In this document: piece by piece, positions 45,164-54,948 of the stretch
Numbering within the stretch: the first letter of the stretch is position 1
Layout: each line of letters begins with the position of its first letter
From: Pseudomonas sp. EpS/L25
GTDB taxonomy: Bacteria; Pseudomonadota; Gammaproteobacteria; Pseudomonadales; Pseudomonadaceae
Length of the DNA stretch: 64,000 nucleotides
Direction of reading: 5' to 3'
NCBI RefSeq assembly: GCF_001512295.1
Contig: NZ_LNUP01000011.1
Coordinates: 492,469-556,468, forward strand
Notes under the pieces: generated by a model
Database searches by the model: none
Told to the model about the DNA's origin: nothing
What the model saw: only the letters and a program-made list of their open reading frames with translations
Translations under genes and position numbers: made by a program

Positions 45164-45958
45164 ATGACCACCTCCCGGCTCCCCGTTCTGCTGCTGCTCG
45201 CCTGCGCCCCCCTGGCCCAGGCCGCAGGCGACACCCAATCGCCGGTGCCGACGCCGGGCGCGCCCGCCCAGACCGACACCCGCATTCTCGAAGCCGGCGC
45301 CGACGTGCTGCAGCGCAAGCCACCCATCGCCGCCCTCAACACCTACCTGGACGGCTTCCATTTCTACAATGGCCATCCCCACGGCCAGATGGAAGCCCAC
45401 CACTACTGCAGCGTGCTGGGCGAGGAAATGTTCCAGTGCGTGATCTATGACGGCAACGTCGCCGATGCCAAGCTGATGGGCGTCGAGTACATCATCAGCG
45501 AACGGCTGTTCAAGACCCTGCCCGCGGCCGAGAAGGCGCTCTGGCACAGCCATGTGCACGAGGTGAAGTCGGGCCAGCTGGTCGCCCCCGGCGTGCCCCA
45601 GGTGGCCGAGCACCGGCTGATGGACAAGCTGGTGCATACCTACGGCAAGACCTGGCACACCTGGCATACCGATCAGGACCTGCAGCTGCCGCTGGGGGTG
45701 CCCCAGCTGATGATGGGCTTCACCGCCGACGGCCAGCTCGATCCCAAGCTGCTCGCCGAGCGTGATCGCCGCCTGGGCATCTCCTCCGCCGAGACCAAGG
45801 CCGCCCGCGCCGACCTGCCGACTCCCGCGGTCGCCCCCGGCGCCGATGCCTGGCAACAGGGCAAGGTCATCCAGCTGCAGGACCCTACCGGCCAGTTGCA
45901 CAAGCACGCCAGCGAACACAGCGAGCAGGGCGTCAACGCCAGTTCGAACAAGCCATAA
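45164..45958 (+). CDS. Exported OBAP-family (DUF1264) protein
   Basis: The 264-residue product has a signal peptide (about 1-20, 'APLAQAAG') and the oil-body-associated protein pattern: 'LNTYLDGFHFYNG.P..QMEAHHYC', 'CVIYDGN..DAKLMGVEYIIS', 'LWHSHVHEVKSG' and 'YGKTWHTWHTD.D..LPLG.P.LMMGF'. The many histidines are a family feature. The bacterial function is not established. GAGAATCC is a weak ribosome binding site before the ATG. Confidence 0.82.
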   Translation: MTTSRLPVLLLLACAPLAQAAGDTQSPVPTPGAPAQTDTRILEAGADVLQRKPPIAALNTYLDGFHFYNGHPHGQMEAHHYCSVLGEEMFQCVIYDGNVADAKLMGVEYIISERLFKTLPAAEKALWHSHVHEVKSGQLVAPGVPQVAEHRLMDKLVHTYGKTWHTWHTDQDLQLPLGVPQLMMGFTADGQLDPKLLAERDRRLGISSAETKAARADLPTPAVAPGADAWQQGKVIQLQDPTGQLHKHASEHSEQGVNASSNKP

Positions 45959-46000
45959 GCTTGAGGTAGGCTCTGGAGAAATACCTTTCCGGAGCCCGCT

Positions 46001-46546
46001 ATGCCGTTGCCCAGGCTGCATACATCGCGTCTTTTGCTGCGCCCCTTGCAACTGGACGATGCCGTGGCAATCCAGCAGGTCTTTCCGCAATGGGAGATCG
46101 TGCGTTATCTCTCGGCTAAGGTGCCCTGGCCCTATCCGCCGGATGGGGCCTTAAGCTTCGTTCGTGACGTGGCGCTGCCCGGTATGGCCGCAGGTACTCA
46201 TTGGTGCTGGACCTTGCGCTTGCTGGCGCTGCCAGGCGAGTTGATCGGGCTGGTCAGCCTGCAGGAGGAGCCGGACAACCAGCGAGGTTTCTGGCTCGAT
46301 CCCCACTATTGGGGCCAGGGGCTAATGGGGGAAGCCTGCGCCGTGGTCAATCGCTATTGGTTCCAGACCCTCGAACGGCCGCATCTGCGGGTCACCAAAG
46401 TAATTGCCAATGAAGGCTCGCGCCGTCTGTCACAGCGTGAAGGCATGCAGCAAGTGGCCTGCCTGGAGATGGACAGTGTGAGCGGACGATTGCCCGCGGA
46501 ATGCTGGGAAATCACCCGGATGCAGTGGTTGGCGCGGCAGAGATAG
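46001..46546 (+). CDS. GNAT-family N-acetyltransferase (RimJ/RimL-like)
   Basis: The 181-residue product opens 'LHTSRLLLRPLQLDDAVAIQQVF', as in the Acetyltransf_3 group, with 'GFWLDPHYWGQGLMGEACAVV' as the acetyl-CoA motif and 'VIANEGSRRLSQREGM' following. The substrate is unknown. CGGAG lies about 7 nt before the ATG. Its 3' end overlaps the convergent zinc-ribbon gene by 35 bp. Confidence 0.85.
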   Translation: MPLPRLHTSRLLLRPLQLDDAVAIQQVFPQWEIVRYLSAKVPWPYPPDGALSFVRDVALPGMAAGTHWCWTLRLLALPGELIGLVSLQEEPDNQRGFWLDPHYWGQGLMGEACAVVNRYWFQTLERPHLRVTKVIANEGSRRLSQREGMQQVACLEMDSVSGRLPAECWEITRMQWLARQR

Positions 46547-47588
46547 TCCCGGCCCCCCGCGCCGCTGCCCCACACGCCTGGCAGAAGTGCGCGAAGGCGC
46601 TCTTGCGCGTTTGGCAGGCAGCGCAGTGATCGTGCAGGCCGATGCCGCAGTGAGGACAGAAATCTATCCCCGGGTCCTTGAGGTCCACCGGGCGCTCGCA
46701 GCCGGGGCAGACGCCCTTGGCCAGGCGTGCCAGGGCGGTGTCGTAGTGCAATTCTTCGCGGCGTACGGTATCCGGCTGGGCTTCCTTGAGCGCCAGGCGC
46801 GCGCGATAGTCCTGCAGGGCGCGGATGGCATGGCGCCCGCCCACCACCGTCAGCAGGATGCCCACCAGGTAGCGCACGTAGCCACCGTAGCTTGGTAGAT
46901 AGGGCACCAGCTCGACGAAGAAGGCGAACAGCGCGAAGAAGATGAAACCCCAGACGAAGGGCCACCAGGGGCTCTGGCGCTGGCGGACGAACAGCCAGGC
47001 GGCGACGGCCAGCAAGGGCAGGGTGAGCGCCAGCCGATAGAGGAAGACCCGCAATTCGGCCTGCCGACGGGCGTCGAGCCAGGCGTCCTGGGCCGCCGCG
47101 GACAGCTCCGCCAGGCGTCGCTGGGCACCCTCGGCGTCTTGCTCGGCATTCAGCAGCAACTGCTGCTGTCGCTCGACCTGCTGCTCGGCCGTGCGCTCGC
47201 TGGCCTTGAGTTCGTCCAGGGCGCGGCTGCGGGCGATCAGTTCGGCGTCCTGCTCGGGTCGCTGGGTGGTCTGGCGGGTCGCCAGCCAGTTGTCGAAGGT
47301 CGCGCGGTTGGCCTGGTAGCTGCGCGCCGCCGCGGCCTGCTGCAACTGGGCCTGGTCGAGGGCGTCCTGGACGTCGCGTCGGGCCCGGTTCGCCTGGCGC
47401 TGGTCAGCTCGCGCCGCGGCGGTGGCCGCCGGGTCCATGAAGTCGTCCAGGCTCAGCTGGCGCTCCACCTGGGGCAGGTCGCCGACCAGGGTGCCGCCCA
47501 GGCCGATGAGGAAGCCGGCGAACACCAGCGCCAGCAGCCAGAGGCCGCGGTTGAACCACTTTTCCGAGAGTCGCAGCGATTTGCCCAT
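46512..47588 (-). CDS. Membrane protein with coiled coil and C-terminal zinc ribbon
   Basis: The 358-residue product has one membrane helix near the N terminus (about 12-34), a long coiled coil (about 50-178), three further hydrophobic helices (about 180-265) and a C-terminal double zinc ribbon with four cysteine pairs ('CPGC', 'CPHC', 'CAAC', 'CQAC'). I do not know a function; the ribbon should be cytoplasmic and could bind protein or nucleic acid. Confidence 0.7.
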   Translation of the reverse strand: MGKSLRLSEKWFNRGLWLLALVFAGFLIGLGGTLVGDLPQVERQLSLDDFMDPAATAAARADQRQANRARRDVQDALDQAQLQQAAAARSYQANRATFDNWLATRQTTQRPEQDAELIARSRALDELKASERTAEQQVERQQQLLLNAEQDAEGAQRRLAELSAAAQDAWLDARRQAELRVFLYRLALTLPLLAVAAWLFVRQRQSPWWPFVWGFIFFALFAFFVELVPYLPSYGGYVRYLVGILLTVVGGRHAIRALQDYRARLALKEAQPDTVRREELHYDTALARLAKGVCPGCERPVDLKDPGIDFCPHCGIGLHDHCAACQTRKSAFAHFCQACGAAARGAGTISAAPTTASG

Positions 47589-47642
47589 GGGTCCGTCCTG
47601 GTCGAGAGAGGTCTCAGCTTAGCCGGTCGGTGGTAGCGCCGC

Positions 47643-48488
47643 TCAGGCCAGCTTGATCGCCACCACCCCGGCGACGATGGCCAGGCCCGCGCAGACGCGG
47701 CCCAGCGGCAGCGACTCGCCTAGCCACAGCACACCGATCAGCAGGGCGAACAGCACGCTGGTCTCGCGCAACGCCGAGACCAGGCCGATGGGCGCCTGGG
47801 TGGTGGCGACGATCACCAGGCTGTAGGCCAGCATCGACATCACCCCGCCCGCGAGGCCGGCACGCCAGTGCGGGCCGAGGCCGACGAAGGCCTGGGCGCC
47901 GCGGGTCAGCCGCAGCACCAACGCGGCCACCGCGCCGTTCACCGCGAACAGCCAGAGGGCATAGGCCACGGCGTCACCGCTGGCGCGGGCGCCGAGGGCA
48001 TCGGCCAGGGTGTAGCCGGCGATGAAGGTACCGGTGGTGAAGGCACAGGCCAGCAGTGCCAGGCTCGGCGGCGTCCCCCGCCGGGCACCGAGCAGCGCCA
48101 TCAGGGCGAGTCCGGTCACCAGCAGGCCCAGCCCGAGCAGCGCCGGTGGCGAAAGGGCTTCACCCAGGGCGAAGAAGGCCACCCCACTGACCAGCAGAGG
48201 CGCACTGCCACGGGAAAGGGGATAGACCTGGCCCAGGTCGCCATAGCGATAGGCGCGGGCGAGAAAGGCGTTGTAGCCGATGTGCAGCAGAGCGGAGAGG
48301 GCGATCCAGGGCCAGGCGGCGGCGGGCGGGAAGGCGACGAAGGGCAGGGCGAGCAGCGCGGCGCTGCCGGCGCCAATCTGGATCAGGCTGGCGGTGAGGA
48401 AGCGGTCGAGGCCGATCTTGAGCAGGGCGTTCCAGCCGGCGTGCAGCAGGGCGGCGAGCAGTACCAGGGCGAACAGGGGCGTGGTCAC
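47643..48488 (-). CDS. EamA/DMT-superfamily transporter
   Basis: The 281-residue product has ten membrane segments in two EamA halves ('LLHAGWNALLKIG', 'SRGSAPLLVSGVAFFALGEALSP', 'APIGLVSALRETSVLFALLIGVLWLGE'). Members export metabolites or amino acids; the substrate is unknown. I use GTG at 48488 because GGAGG lies 5 nt upstream and the longer frame starts in a weak context. Confidence 0.85.
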   Translation of the reverse strand: MTTPLFALVLLAALLHAGWNALLKIGLDRFLTASLIQIGAGSAALLALPFVAFPPAAAWPWIALSALLHIGYNAFLARAYRYGDLGQVYPLSRGSAPLLVSGVAFFALGEALSPPALLGLGLLVTGLALMALLGARRGTPPSLALLACAFTTGTFIAGYTLADALGARASGDAVAYALWLFAVNGAVAALVLRLTRGAQAFVGLGPHWRAGLAGGVMSMLAYSLVIVATTQAPIGLVSALRETSVLFALLIGVLWLGESLPLGRVCAGLAIVAGVVAIKLA

Positions 48489-48614
48489 GAGGCCTCCGGC
48501 GGGGTCAGCTCTCGAGTCTAGCAAGAAGCCTCCGGCCCGGTGGTCGATCGGCTTGGCGGTCGGGGACCGCCCGGCGCAGAATGCCAGCTGTCGTCACCCT
48601 GACCAGGAGGGTTC

Positions 48615-49304
48615 ATGGGGCCGCAGCAGCTGTCTTCTTCGCTATCCGACGGGGTTGAGGCGCGCCAGGGCAGGGTCGGGCTGGCCCTGGTCGCCGGGCT
48701 GTCGATCCTGGCTGGCATGACCGACGCCATCGGCTTTCTCGCCACCGGCAATTTCGTCTCCTTCATGAGTGGCAATACCACGCGCCTGGCGGCCGATCTC
48801 GGCCATGGCCAGTGGAGGCCGGCCATTCAGCTGGCCTTGGCAATCCTGGTGTTCGTCCTGGGCAACGCCGGTGGGGTGCTGTTCCAGCGCCTCAGCGGTC
48901 GTCGCGCCTGCCTGTTGCTGACGTTCCTGGCGCTGCTGCTGGCCCTGGCTGCCTGGCTGCCGAACGCGGAGGCCGCGTTGTTGCTGGCGATCTTCGCCAT
49001 GGGCATGGTGAATGCGGCGGTGGAGCAGGTGAACGGCCTGCCCATCGGCCTCACCTACGTGACCGGCGCCCTGTCGCGCTTCGGTCGCGGCCTCGGTCGC
49101 TGGCTGCTGGGCGAGCGCCGGCCGGGCTGGCGCAGTCAGCTGGTGCCCTGGTGCGGCATGCTGCTCGGCGGGGTCCTGGGGGCCTTGCTGGAGAGCTACC
49201 TGGGCCTTGCCGCGCTGTTCGTCAGCAGCGGTCTGGCCGCCGTGCTGGCAGTGGCGTTTCGCCTGGTGCCACGAGGTTGGCAGTTGCGTTATCTGGCGAA
49301 TTGA
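48615..49304 (+). CDS. DUF1275 (YoaK-type) membrane protein
   Basis: The 229-residue product has about six membrane segments and the DUF1275 signature 'AGMTDAIGFLATGNFVSFMSGNTTRLAADLG' near the N terminus, with 'NAAVEQVNGLPIGLTYVTGALSRFGRGL' later. The function is unknown. AGGAGG precedes the ATG by 5 nt. Confidence 0.85.
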   Translation: MGPQQLSSSLSDGVEARQGRVGLALVAGLSILAGMTDAIGFLATGNFVSFMSGNTTRLAADLGHGQWRPAIQLALAILVFVLGNAGGVLFQRLSGRRACLLLTFLALLLALAAWLPNAEAALLLAIFAMGMVNAAVEQVNGLPIGLTYVTGALSRFGRGLGRWLLGERRPGWRSQLVPWCGMLLGGVLGALLESYLGLAALFVSSGLAAVLAVAFRLVPRGWQLRYLAN

Positions 49305-49363
49305 GCCGGTAGCGGCAAGGCGCGCCGCTGCGCTTCATCCGCGGCGGACGCGCCTGCCCAGGA

Positions 49364-49867
49364 TCACTGGCTCGCGGTGATCTGCGCGTTGCCGATGGTG
49401 AACCAGCATTTGTCGGGATTATCATTGAACATCGCCGGATCGCTATCGAGCACCCCGGTGACGGTCACGCGATCACCCTTCTTGAGCTTGTTGGTGGCCT
49501 TCTTGTTGACCAGCAGATCATCCCGCGTGATGGCCTGACCCGAGCACTTGGGGTTGGTCGGGTCGTTGAAGACCACGACGATCTTGTTCTGGCTGGTGAT
49601 CACCCCGGTGGTCGTCACCCGGGTCACGACACCCGGGATGGCCAGATTCTTCAGGCTCCATTTGTCCTTGGCCGCGACCTCGTTCTGCTGCCAATCCTTC
49701 CATATGTCCGACAGCGTGGCCTGCTGGGTCGCCGAGAGCGATCTCAGGTCGCCATTCAAGAGGTCGCCGGTGGTGCCGAGGGCATTGTTGGTGGCGGACA
49801 TGGCGCTATCCAGACTTTCACAGCCCGACAGCAGGGCGATGAACGCCAGCGGTAGGTACTTCTTCAT
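49364..49867 (-). CDS. Lipoprotein with possible OB-fold
   Basis: The 167-residue product has a lipobox 'LLSGC' (Cys16) after a short signal. Its second half ('VVTRVTTTGVI...IVVVFNDPTNPKCSGQAITRDDL...KLKKGDRVTVTGVLDSD') looks like a small beta-barrel of the OB type. I do not recognise the family. It is the last of three exported proteins on the minus strand (49364-50885), with less extreme GC content than the neighbourhood. Confidence 0.65.
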   Translation of the reverse strand: MKKYLPLAFIALLSGCESLDSAMSATNNALGTTGDLLNGDLRSLSATQQATLSDIWKDWQQNEVAAKDKWSLKNLAIPGVVTRVTTTGVITSQNKIVVVFNDPTNPKCSGQAITRDDLLVNKKATNKLKKGDRVTVTGVLDSDPAMFNDNPDKCWFTIGNAQITASQ

Positions 49868-49947
49868 TGCAGATTCCTTGTTCGAATTGCACTAACGGGT
49901 CGCGCGGCATGGCGCGATCCGTACTGCAAGATTCCTGATCCAAGTCC

Positions 49948-50391
49948 TCAGGGCGTCCACCAGGTACCCCCGGTCTGCCCGCAGCCCTTGCGGGTCTTCT
50001 CCAGCAGTTCGGCATCGCGGCGGTAGTAGTAGTAATCCACCGGCTGGCCCATGAAGTGCTTGCAGACCGCCTGGGGGTTACTGGGGCACTTCTCGCTGTA
50101 GGTGACCTTGGCCGGTCCGCCACCGCCCACCGCGGCCAGTTGGGCGAGGGCCGTGCAACTCTCCTTGAGCCTGGCACCGGGCAGTTCAGCGTTCATCACC
50201 ACCAGGCAGTCCTTGGTATCGATCAAGGTGCCCAGGGCGTTGACCTTACCTTCGAGGGTGCAGGCGCGGTCCTCGGCGTGAACGGAGAGGGATGTCAGGG
50301 CGACGAGACCCCCCGCCAGTAACCAGGCGCGAAGTCCGTTCAGTCGGGCAGTAACGGGCATGAATTGATTTCTTTTTTGGCGATTGAACAT
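49948..50391 (-). CDS. Exported cysteine-containing small protein
   Basis: The product is 147 residues from the ATG at 50391, which shares a base with the upstream stop (TGATG), so coupling is likely. An internal ATG at 50361 gives a more typical signal peptide ('AWLLAGGLVALTSLSVHAED'). The mature part has six cysteines and resembles small periplasmic proteins; no known domain is recognised. It is coupled to the BamE-like lipoprotein gene. Confidence 0.6.
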   Translation of the reverse strand: MFNRQKRNQFMPVTARLNGLRAWLLAGGLVALTSLSVHAEDRACTLEGKVNALGTLIDTKDCLVVMNAELPGARLKESCTALAQLAAVGGGGPAKVTYSEKCPSNPQAVCKHFMGQPVDYYYYRRDAELLEKTRKGCGQTGGTWWTP

Positions 50392-50885
50392 CAATAAATG
50401 CTGTAGTAATCGACGACGTCATCCTTGAAATAGATGGTCAAGACCGTCCCTGACTTGCTATTGGTGGACTTGCGAGTTCCCGCCACGCTGTTGGCGTCGT
50501 CCAGCATGCGCTGGCCTTTATCGACCTGGGCTTCGGTATCGTACATCTTGAGGCTGGTCTCGGTAGAAACATATTTGTGCGCGAGCTTCATGTATTTATC
50601 TATGCCTTCTTCGCGCTTATCGTACGTCCAGATTGTTCTGTTGTTAGTGCTGCTACTTTCCAGGCGCTCGTCATAAGGCGCGCCGAATAGCTGCTCCACC
50701 TGGGCTTTGGTCGTTTTGCCCGAGATCAGCGTTTGTCTGAGGTAGGCGGTATCGTACTTTTTGGCACCCGGGCTCAGCGAGTCCATGAGGCCATTGACGC
50801 CGCCGCCTTGCTGGCAGCCGGTCAACAAGACCAATAGGAACAAGGCCACGATAAACAACAGATTAGTCCGCGAAGAGTTGAGCAT
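50391..50885 (-). CDS. BamE/SmpA-like lipoprotein
   Basis: The 164-residue product has a signal and lipobox 'LLTGC' (Cys24), then a BamE-like fold pattern 'LISGKTTKAQVEQLFGAPYDERLESSS...RTIWTYD'. It is longer than the true BamE and lies in an accessory setting, so it is a paralogue, not the essential assembly subunit. Its codon use is more AT-rich than its neighbours. It is first in an operon with the next exported protein. Confidence 0.65.
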   Translation of the reverse strand: MLNSSRTNLLFIVALFLLVLLTGCQQGGGVNGLMDSLSPGAKKYDTAYLRQTLISGKTTKAQVEQLFGAPYDERLESSSTNNRTIWTYDKREEGIDKYMKLAHKYVSTETSLKMYDTEAQVDKGQRMLDDANSVAGTRKSTNSKSGTVLTIYFKDDVVDYYSIY

Positions 50886-51510
50886 CGACGATTCCTTGTA
50901 GGTTGATCCTGAGTTTTCTCGCCATGGCGCGAGTCAGGCAAACGTGCTTCCCGAGCCTCGGTGAGGTGCTCTATCACGCCTCTGTCCTGCGACGCGCGTG
51001 ACGCAAGGGTGCGAGCCCGGTGCGCTTGGCGACGACCATGCCGGAGCGGACGCTGGTAACGTTGAATTCACTCGAAAGACCGGGGAAGTCTAGGAACAAA
51101 GAATTTCGACCGGAATAGTACAGATGTACTGGATTTTTTGATCGCGATAATCGTTATTGCGTATTTTTTTGGCGATATCTGCCTTGAATATGGCTGCTGC
51201 TGGCGAGATTCTGACATCTGACCTTAGGTCCGCTTATGAGCGCGCAACGATAGTTTTGTTTTTGCGATAATCATGGCTGCTCATCCATGCCTATCGCCTA
51301 TAAGCTGGTTGTTGATTAAGGTAGTGGTTGTCCTACGTGTTTGATCGAACTAGCTTGGATGAGTCGGTGATTTACAGGTTAATTCGCCTGGCACGTCTAA
51401 TGTCATCAGGGTTTCTCTTCTTTATGTCGTCGATTAATAAGGCTATTCAGCATCTGGCGAACCTCTGAACTAAGGTCCGCTGGTCACCGGCGTTATTAGG
51501 AGTGGTATCA
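50886..51510. other. AT-rich 625-bp intergenic region
   Basis: I find no gene here. It is markedly AT-richer than the window. It has an imperfect palindrome at 51143-51161 (CGCGATAATCGTTATTGCG, 7 of 9 paired) and a related GCGATAATC at about 51267. A repeated GG(T/A)CCGCT-type block occurs too: ACCTTAGGTCCGCT near 51220 and AACTAAGGTCCGCT near 51468. The latter ends just before the kinase ribosome binding site. This looks like the regulatory region of the lipoprotein operon and the kinase genes, and possibly acquired DNA. Confidence 0.5.
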
Positions 51511-53184
51511 ATGCTGAATTCGCGCTTTGCCCTGAGCCTGCGCAATGATTTGCCGGCGATGCAGTGGGCCGATGCCGAGCGCGGCCAGGCGCGTATCCGC
51601 CTGGTCATCGCCGCTTTGGCGACGTTGTATGTCGTCTTGCTGTATCTCTGGGGCGCGGTCACCTTCGGCGTGATGCTGACCATCCTGGTTGCCCATAGCC
51701 TCTTCCTGCTCATCGCCACCGGCATTCTCTGGCATATCGGTCGTCATCCAGGCGCCATCTTCTGGCGGCGGCTGCTCGGCATGTGCCTCGACTATGGGAC
51801 CATCACCTTCTCCACCCTGATGATCGGCGAGAACTTCCTCTTGCTGCACGGCGTGGTGGTCTGGATCACCGTGGGCAATGGCCTGAGATTCGGCCGAAGC
51901 TACCTGCTGCTGGCGACCGCCTTCGCCTTGCTCTGCCTGGGCATCCTGGTGGCCGGCGTGCCCTTCCTGCGCCAGTATCCGGCGGTGGCCCTGGCGCTGC
52001 TGATCACTACCCTGATCGTGCCCGGCTACATCTACTATCTGCTCGATCGCTTGCAGCGGGCGATGCGCGAAACCGAGGCCGCGCAACGGGCCAAGGCCCG
52101 CTTCCTGGCCCAGGCCAGCCATGACCTGCGCCAACCGATCCATGCCCTGGGCCTGTTCACCACCTGCCTGCGCAATGCCAACCTGGGCGCCGCGGAGCGC
52201 CAGTTGGTGGACAACGTCGACCGCTCCCTGGAAAGCCTGGAAGGACTGTTCCGCTCCCTGCTGGACATCTACACCCTGGACCAGGAGCAGATGCGGCCCC
52301 AGGTCCGCCCGCTGGACCTGGATGCACTGCTCGCCGACGTGGTGCAGCAGAATGCCGCCACGGCGAGTCGGGCGGGGGTGGAGATCCGCCTGCGTCCCAG
52401 CCACCTGCAGGTGAACAGCGATCCGGCATTGCTGACCACCGTGGTGCAGAACCTGCTCTCCAATGCCTTCAAGTACGCCGCGGGCAAGCCCGTGCTGCTG
52501 GGGGTGCGCCGCGTCGGCGCCCTGCGTAGCCTGGTGCTCTACGACCAGGGTCGCGGCATCGCGCCCGAGCACCTGCCGCACCTGGGCGAGGAGTTCTACC
52601 GGGTACGCGAGGACCGCGACCGCGACATCGAGGGTGTCGGCCTGGGGCTGAACATCGTCCAGCGCATCGCCACCCTGCTGGGCTTGCGGCTGGTCATCCG
52701 CTCGCGCCGGGGACGGGGCACCCTGGTCGCCCTGGAAGGGCTGGTGCCGGTGGCCGGCGAGCTGCCGTCCAGGCAGGCACCCAGCCCGCCAGCCAGCGCG
52801 CAACCCCTGTCGGGCCTGCGCATCCTGTTGATCGAGGACGAGGCCAGCGTGCTGCTGGCCACGGCGACGCTGCTGCGCCACTGGGGCTGCGAGGTACAGA
52901 CCGCCAGTGGCATTCCCGAGGGCTTCACCCCCTGCGACCTGGTGATCACCGACTTCGACCTCGACCGCACCGCCTCGGGCGCCGACTGCCTGGCCTACCT
53001 GCGTGACCTGCAGGGCCAGCACGTGCCGGCCATCGTCATCTCCGGGCATGACGTGGCCCAGGTGCAGCGCGCCATCGACGATCCGCAGGTGCCGATCCTG
53101 TCCAAGCCGGTCCGGCCCCACGAGCTGCGGGCGCTGCTGCGGAGCTTCAAGTTGGAGTCCGCCGCCAGTCCAGTGGAGAGTTGA
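51511..53184 (+). CDS. Hybrid sensor histidine kinase 1 (multi-TM sensor, HisKA-HATPase-REC)
   Basis: The 557-residue product has five or six membrane helices (about 30-178) as its sensor, like RpfC-type kinases, then a H-box '[16 protein letters not shown]' (His204), HATPase_c with '[10 protein letters not shown]', 'DQGRGIAPE' and 'GVGLGLNIV', and a receiver domain with Asp481 ('LVITDFDLD'). AGGAG precedes the ATG. The 3' half is nearly identical to the next gene. Signal and targets are unknown; the convergent LuxR-type regulator is the likely partner. Confidence 0.92.
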   Translation: MLNSRFALSLRNDLPAMQWADAERGQARIRLVIAALATLYVVLLYLWGAVTFGVMLTILVAHSLFLLIATGILWHIGRHPGAIFWRRLLGMCLDYGTITFSTLMIGENFLLLHGVVVWITVGNGLRFGRSYLLLATAFALLCLGILVAGVPFLRQYPAVALALLITTLIVPGYIYYLLDRLQRAMRETEAAQRAKARFLAQASHDLRQPIHALGLFTTCLRNANLGAAERQLVDNVDRSLESLEGLFRSLLDIYTLDQEQMRPQVRPLDLDALLADVVQQNAATASRAGVEIRLRPSHLQVNSDPALLTTVVQNLLSNAFKYAAGKPVLLGVRRVGALRSLVLYDQGRGIAPEHLPHLGEEFYRVREDRDRDIEGVGLGLNIVQRIATLLGLRLVIRSRRGRGTLVALEGLVPVAGELPSRQAPSPPASAQPLSGLRILLIEDEASVLLATATLLRHWGCEVQTASGIPEGFTPCDLVITDFDLDRTASGADCLAYLRDLQGQHVPAIVISGHDVAQVQRAIDDPQVPILSKPVRPHELRALLRSFKLESAASPVES

Positions 53185-53274
53185 GCGAATGTCGTCAACG
53201 AGAGCGGGCAGGCCGGTGGTGTTTGGTGAGTGCCGTATTCCGGGTTCGGCCACCCCCGACGGCGAGCACGGGCG

Positions 53275-54948
53275 ATGCTGAGATCACGGCTGCTCGCGGA
53301 CATCCGCAACGATTTGCCGGCGCTGCATTGGCACGATGCCGAGCTGGGCCAGGCGCACATTCGCCTGGTGGTGGCCAGCCTGGCGATTCTCTACATCATC
53401 GTCCTGTACTACTGCGGCGGCTTGGACCGGAGCAGTCTAGAGCGAATCCTCGTCTGCTACATCGGGGTCATGTTCGCGGCCATCTGGCTCTGGCGGCACG
53501 TCAAGCGTCACCCCGGCATCCGCCACTGGCGCCGCTTGCTGGCCATGAGCTTCGACTACGGCGCCCTGACCTACTCGATGTTCCTCGCTGGCGAACAGCT
53601 GCTGGCGTTGCACGGGGTGATCCTGTGGATCACGGTCGGCAACGGCTTGCGCTTCGGGCGGGGCTATCTACTGCTGGCGACTACCCTGGCCCTGGGTAGT
53701 CTGGCGCTGGTGGTCCCCTTTACCCCCTTTCTGCTGCGGCATCCTGCGGTTCCCCTGGCCTTGCTGATCACCACCGTGATCGTTCCGGGCTACATCTATT
53801 ACCTGCTCGAACAGTTGCAGCGAGCCTTGCGCGAAACCGAGGCCGCGCAACGGGCCAAGGCCCGCTTCCTGGCGCAGGCCAGCCATGACCTGCGCCAGCC
53901 GATCCACGCCCTGGGCCTGTTCACCACCTGCCTGCGCAATGCCAACCTGGGCGCCGCGGAGCGGCAACTGGTGGACAACGTCGACCGCTCCCTGGAGAGC
54001 CTGGAAGGACTGTTCCGCTCCCTGCTGGACATCTACACCCTGGACCAGGAGCAGATGCGACCCCAGGTCCGCCCCCTGGACCTGGATGCACTGCTCGCCG
54101 ACGTGGTGCAGCAGAATGCCGCCACGGCGAGTCGGGCGGGGGTGGAGATCCGCCTGCGTCCCAGCCACCTGCAGGTGAACAGCGATCCGGCATTGCTGAC
54201 CACCGTGGTGCAGAACCTGCTCTCCAATGCCTTCAAGTACGCCGCGGGCAAGCCCGTGCTGCTGGGGGTGCGCCGCGTCGGCGCCCTGCGTAGCCTGGTG
54301 CTCTACGACCAGGGTCGCGGCATCGCGCCCGAGCACCTGCCGCACCTGGGCGAGGAGTTCTACCGGGTACGCGAGGACCGCGACCGCGACATCGAGGGTG
54401 TCGGCCTGGGGCTGAACATCGTCCAGCGCATCGCCACCCTGCTGGGCTTGCGGCTGGTCATCCGCTCGCGCCGGGGACGGGGCACCCTGGTCGCCCTGGA
54501 AGGGCTGGTGCCGGTGGCCGGCGAGCTGCCGTCCAGGCAGGCACCCAGCCCGCCAGCCAGCGCGCAACCCCTGTCGGGCCTGCGCATCCTGTTGATCGAG
54601 GACGAGGCCAGCGTGCTGCTGGCCACGGCGACGCTGCTGCGCCACTGGGGCTGCGAGGTACAGACCGCCAGTGGCATTCCCGAGGGCTTCACCCCCTGCG
54701 ACCTGGTGATCACCGACTTCGACCTCGACCGCACCGCCTCGGGCGCCGACTGCCTGGCCTACCTGCGTGACCTGCAGGGCCAGCACGTGCCGGCCATCGT
54801 CATCTCCGGGCATGACGTGGCCCAGGTGCAGCGCGCCATCGACGATCCGCAGGTGCCGATCCTGTCCAAGCCGGTCCGGCCCCACGAACTGCGGGCATTG
54901 CTGCGGAGCTTCAAGCTGGAGTCGACGACTCCCGCAGCGCCGGTCTGA
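53275..54948 (+). CDS. Hybrid sensor histidine kinase 2 (paralogue of kinase 1)
   Basis: The 557-residue product has the same architecture: membrane sensor (about 30-178), His204, HATPase, and receiver with the same 'ITDFDLD' Asp481. Residues about 186-550 look identical to kinase 1, while the sensor halves are clearly diverged. At the DNA level I see no difference between 52312-53123 and 54076-54887 (offset 1764 bp), with a few silent changes on either side. This points to recent gene conversion. It lies 90 bp after kinase 1. Its 3' end overlaps the regulator gene by 38 bp. Confidence 0.92.
   Translation: MLRSRLLADIRNDLPALHWHDAELGQAHIRLVVASLAILYIIVLYYCGGLDRSSLERILVCYIGVMFAAIWLWRHVKRHPGIRHWRRLLAMSFDYGALTYSMFLAGEQLLALHGVILWITVGNGLRFGRGYLLLATTLALGSLALVVPFTPFLLRHPAVPLALLITTVIVPGYIYYLLEQLQRALRETEAAQRAKARFLAQASHDLRQPIHALGLFTTCLRNANLGAAERQLVDNVDRSLESLEGLFRSLLDIYTLDQEQMRPQVRPLDLDALLADVVQQNAATASRAGVEIRLRPSHLQVNSDPALLTTVVQNLLSNAFKYAAGKPVLLGVRRVGALRSLVLYDQGRGIAPEHLPHLGEEFYRVREDRDRDIEGVGLGLNIVQRIATLLGLRLVIRSRRGRGTLVALEGLVPVAGELPSRQAPSPPASAQPLSGLRILLIEDEASVLLATATLLRHWGCEVQTASGIPEGFTPCDLVITDFDLDRTASGADCLAYLRDLQGQHVPAIVISGHDVAQVQRAIDDPQVPILSKPVRPHELRALLRSFKLESTTPAAPV

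Noticed and set aside
51143-51161. Fur box
   Set aside because: The GATAAT-type palindrome is imperfect and matches the 19-bp Fur consensus poorly. Neither flanking gene is an iron-uptake gene.
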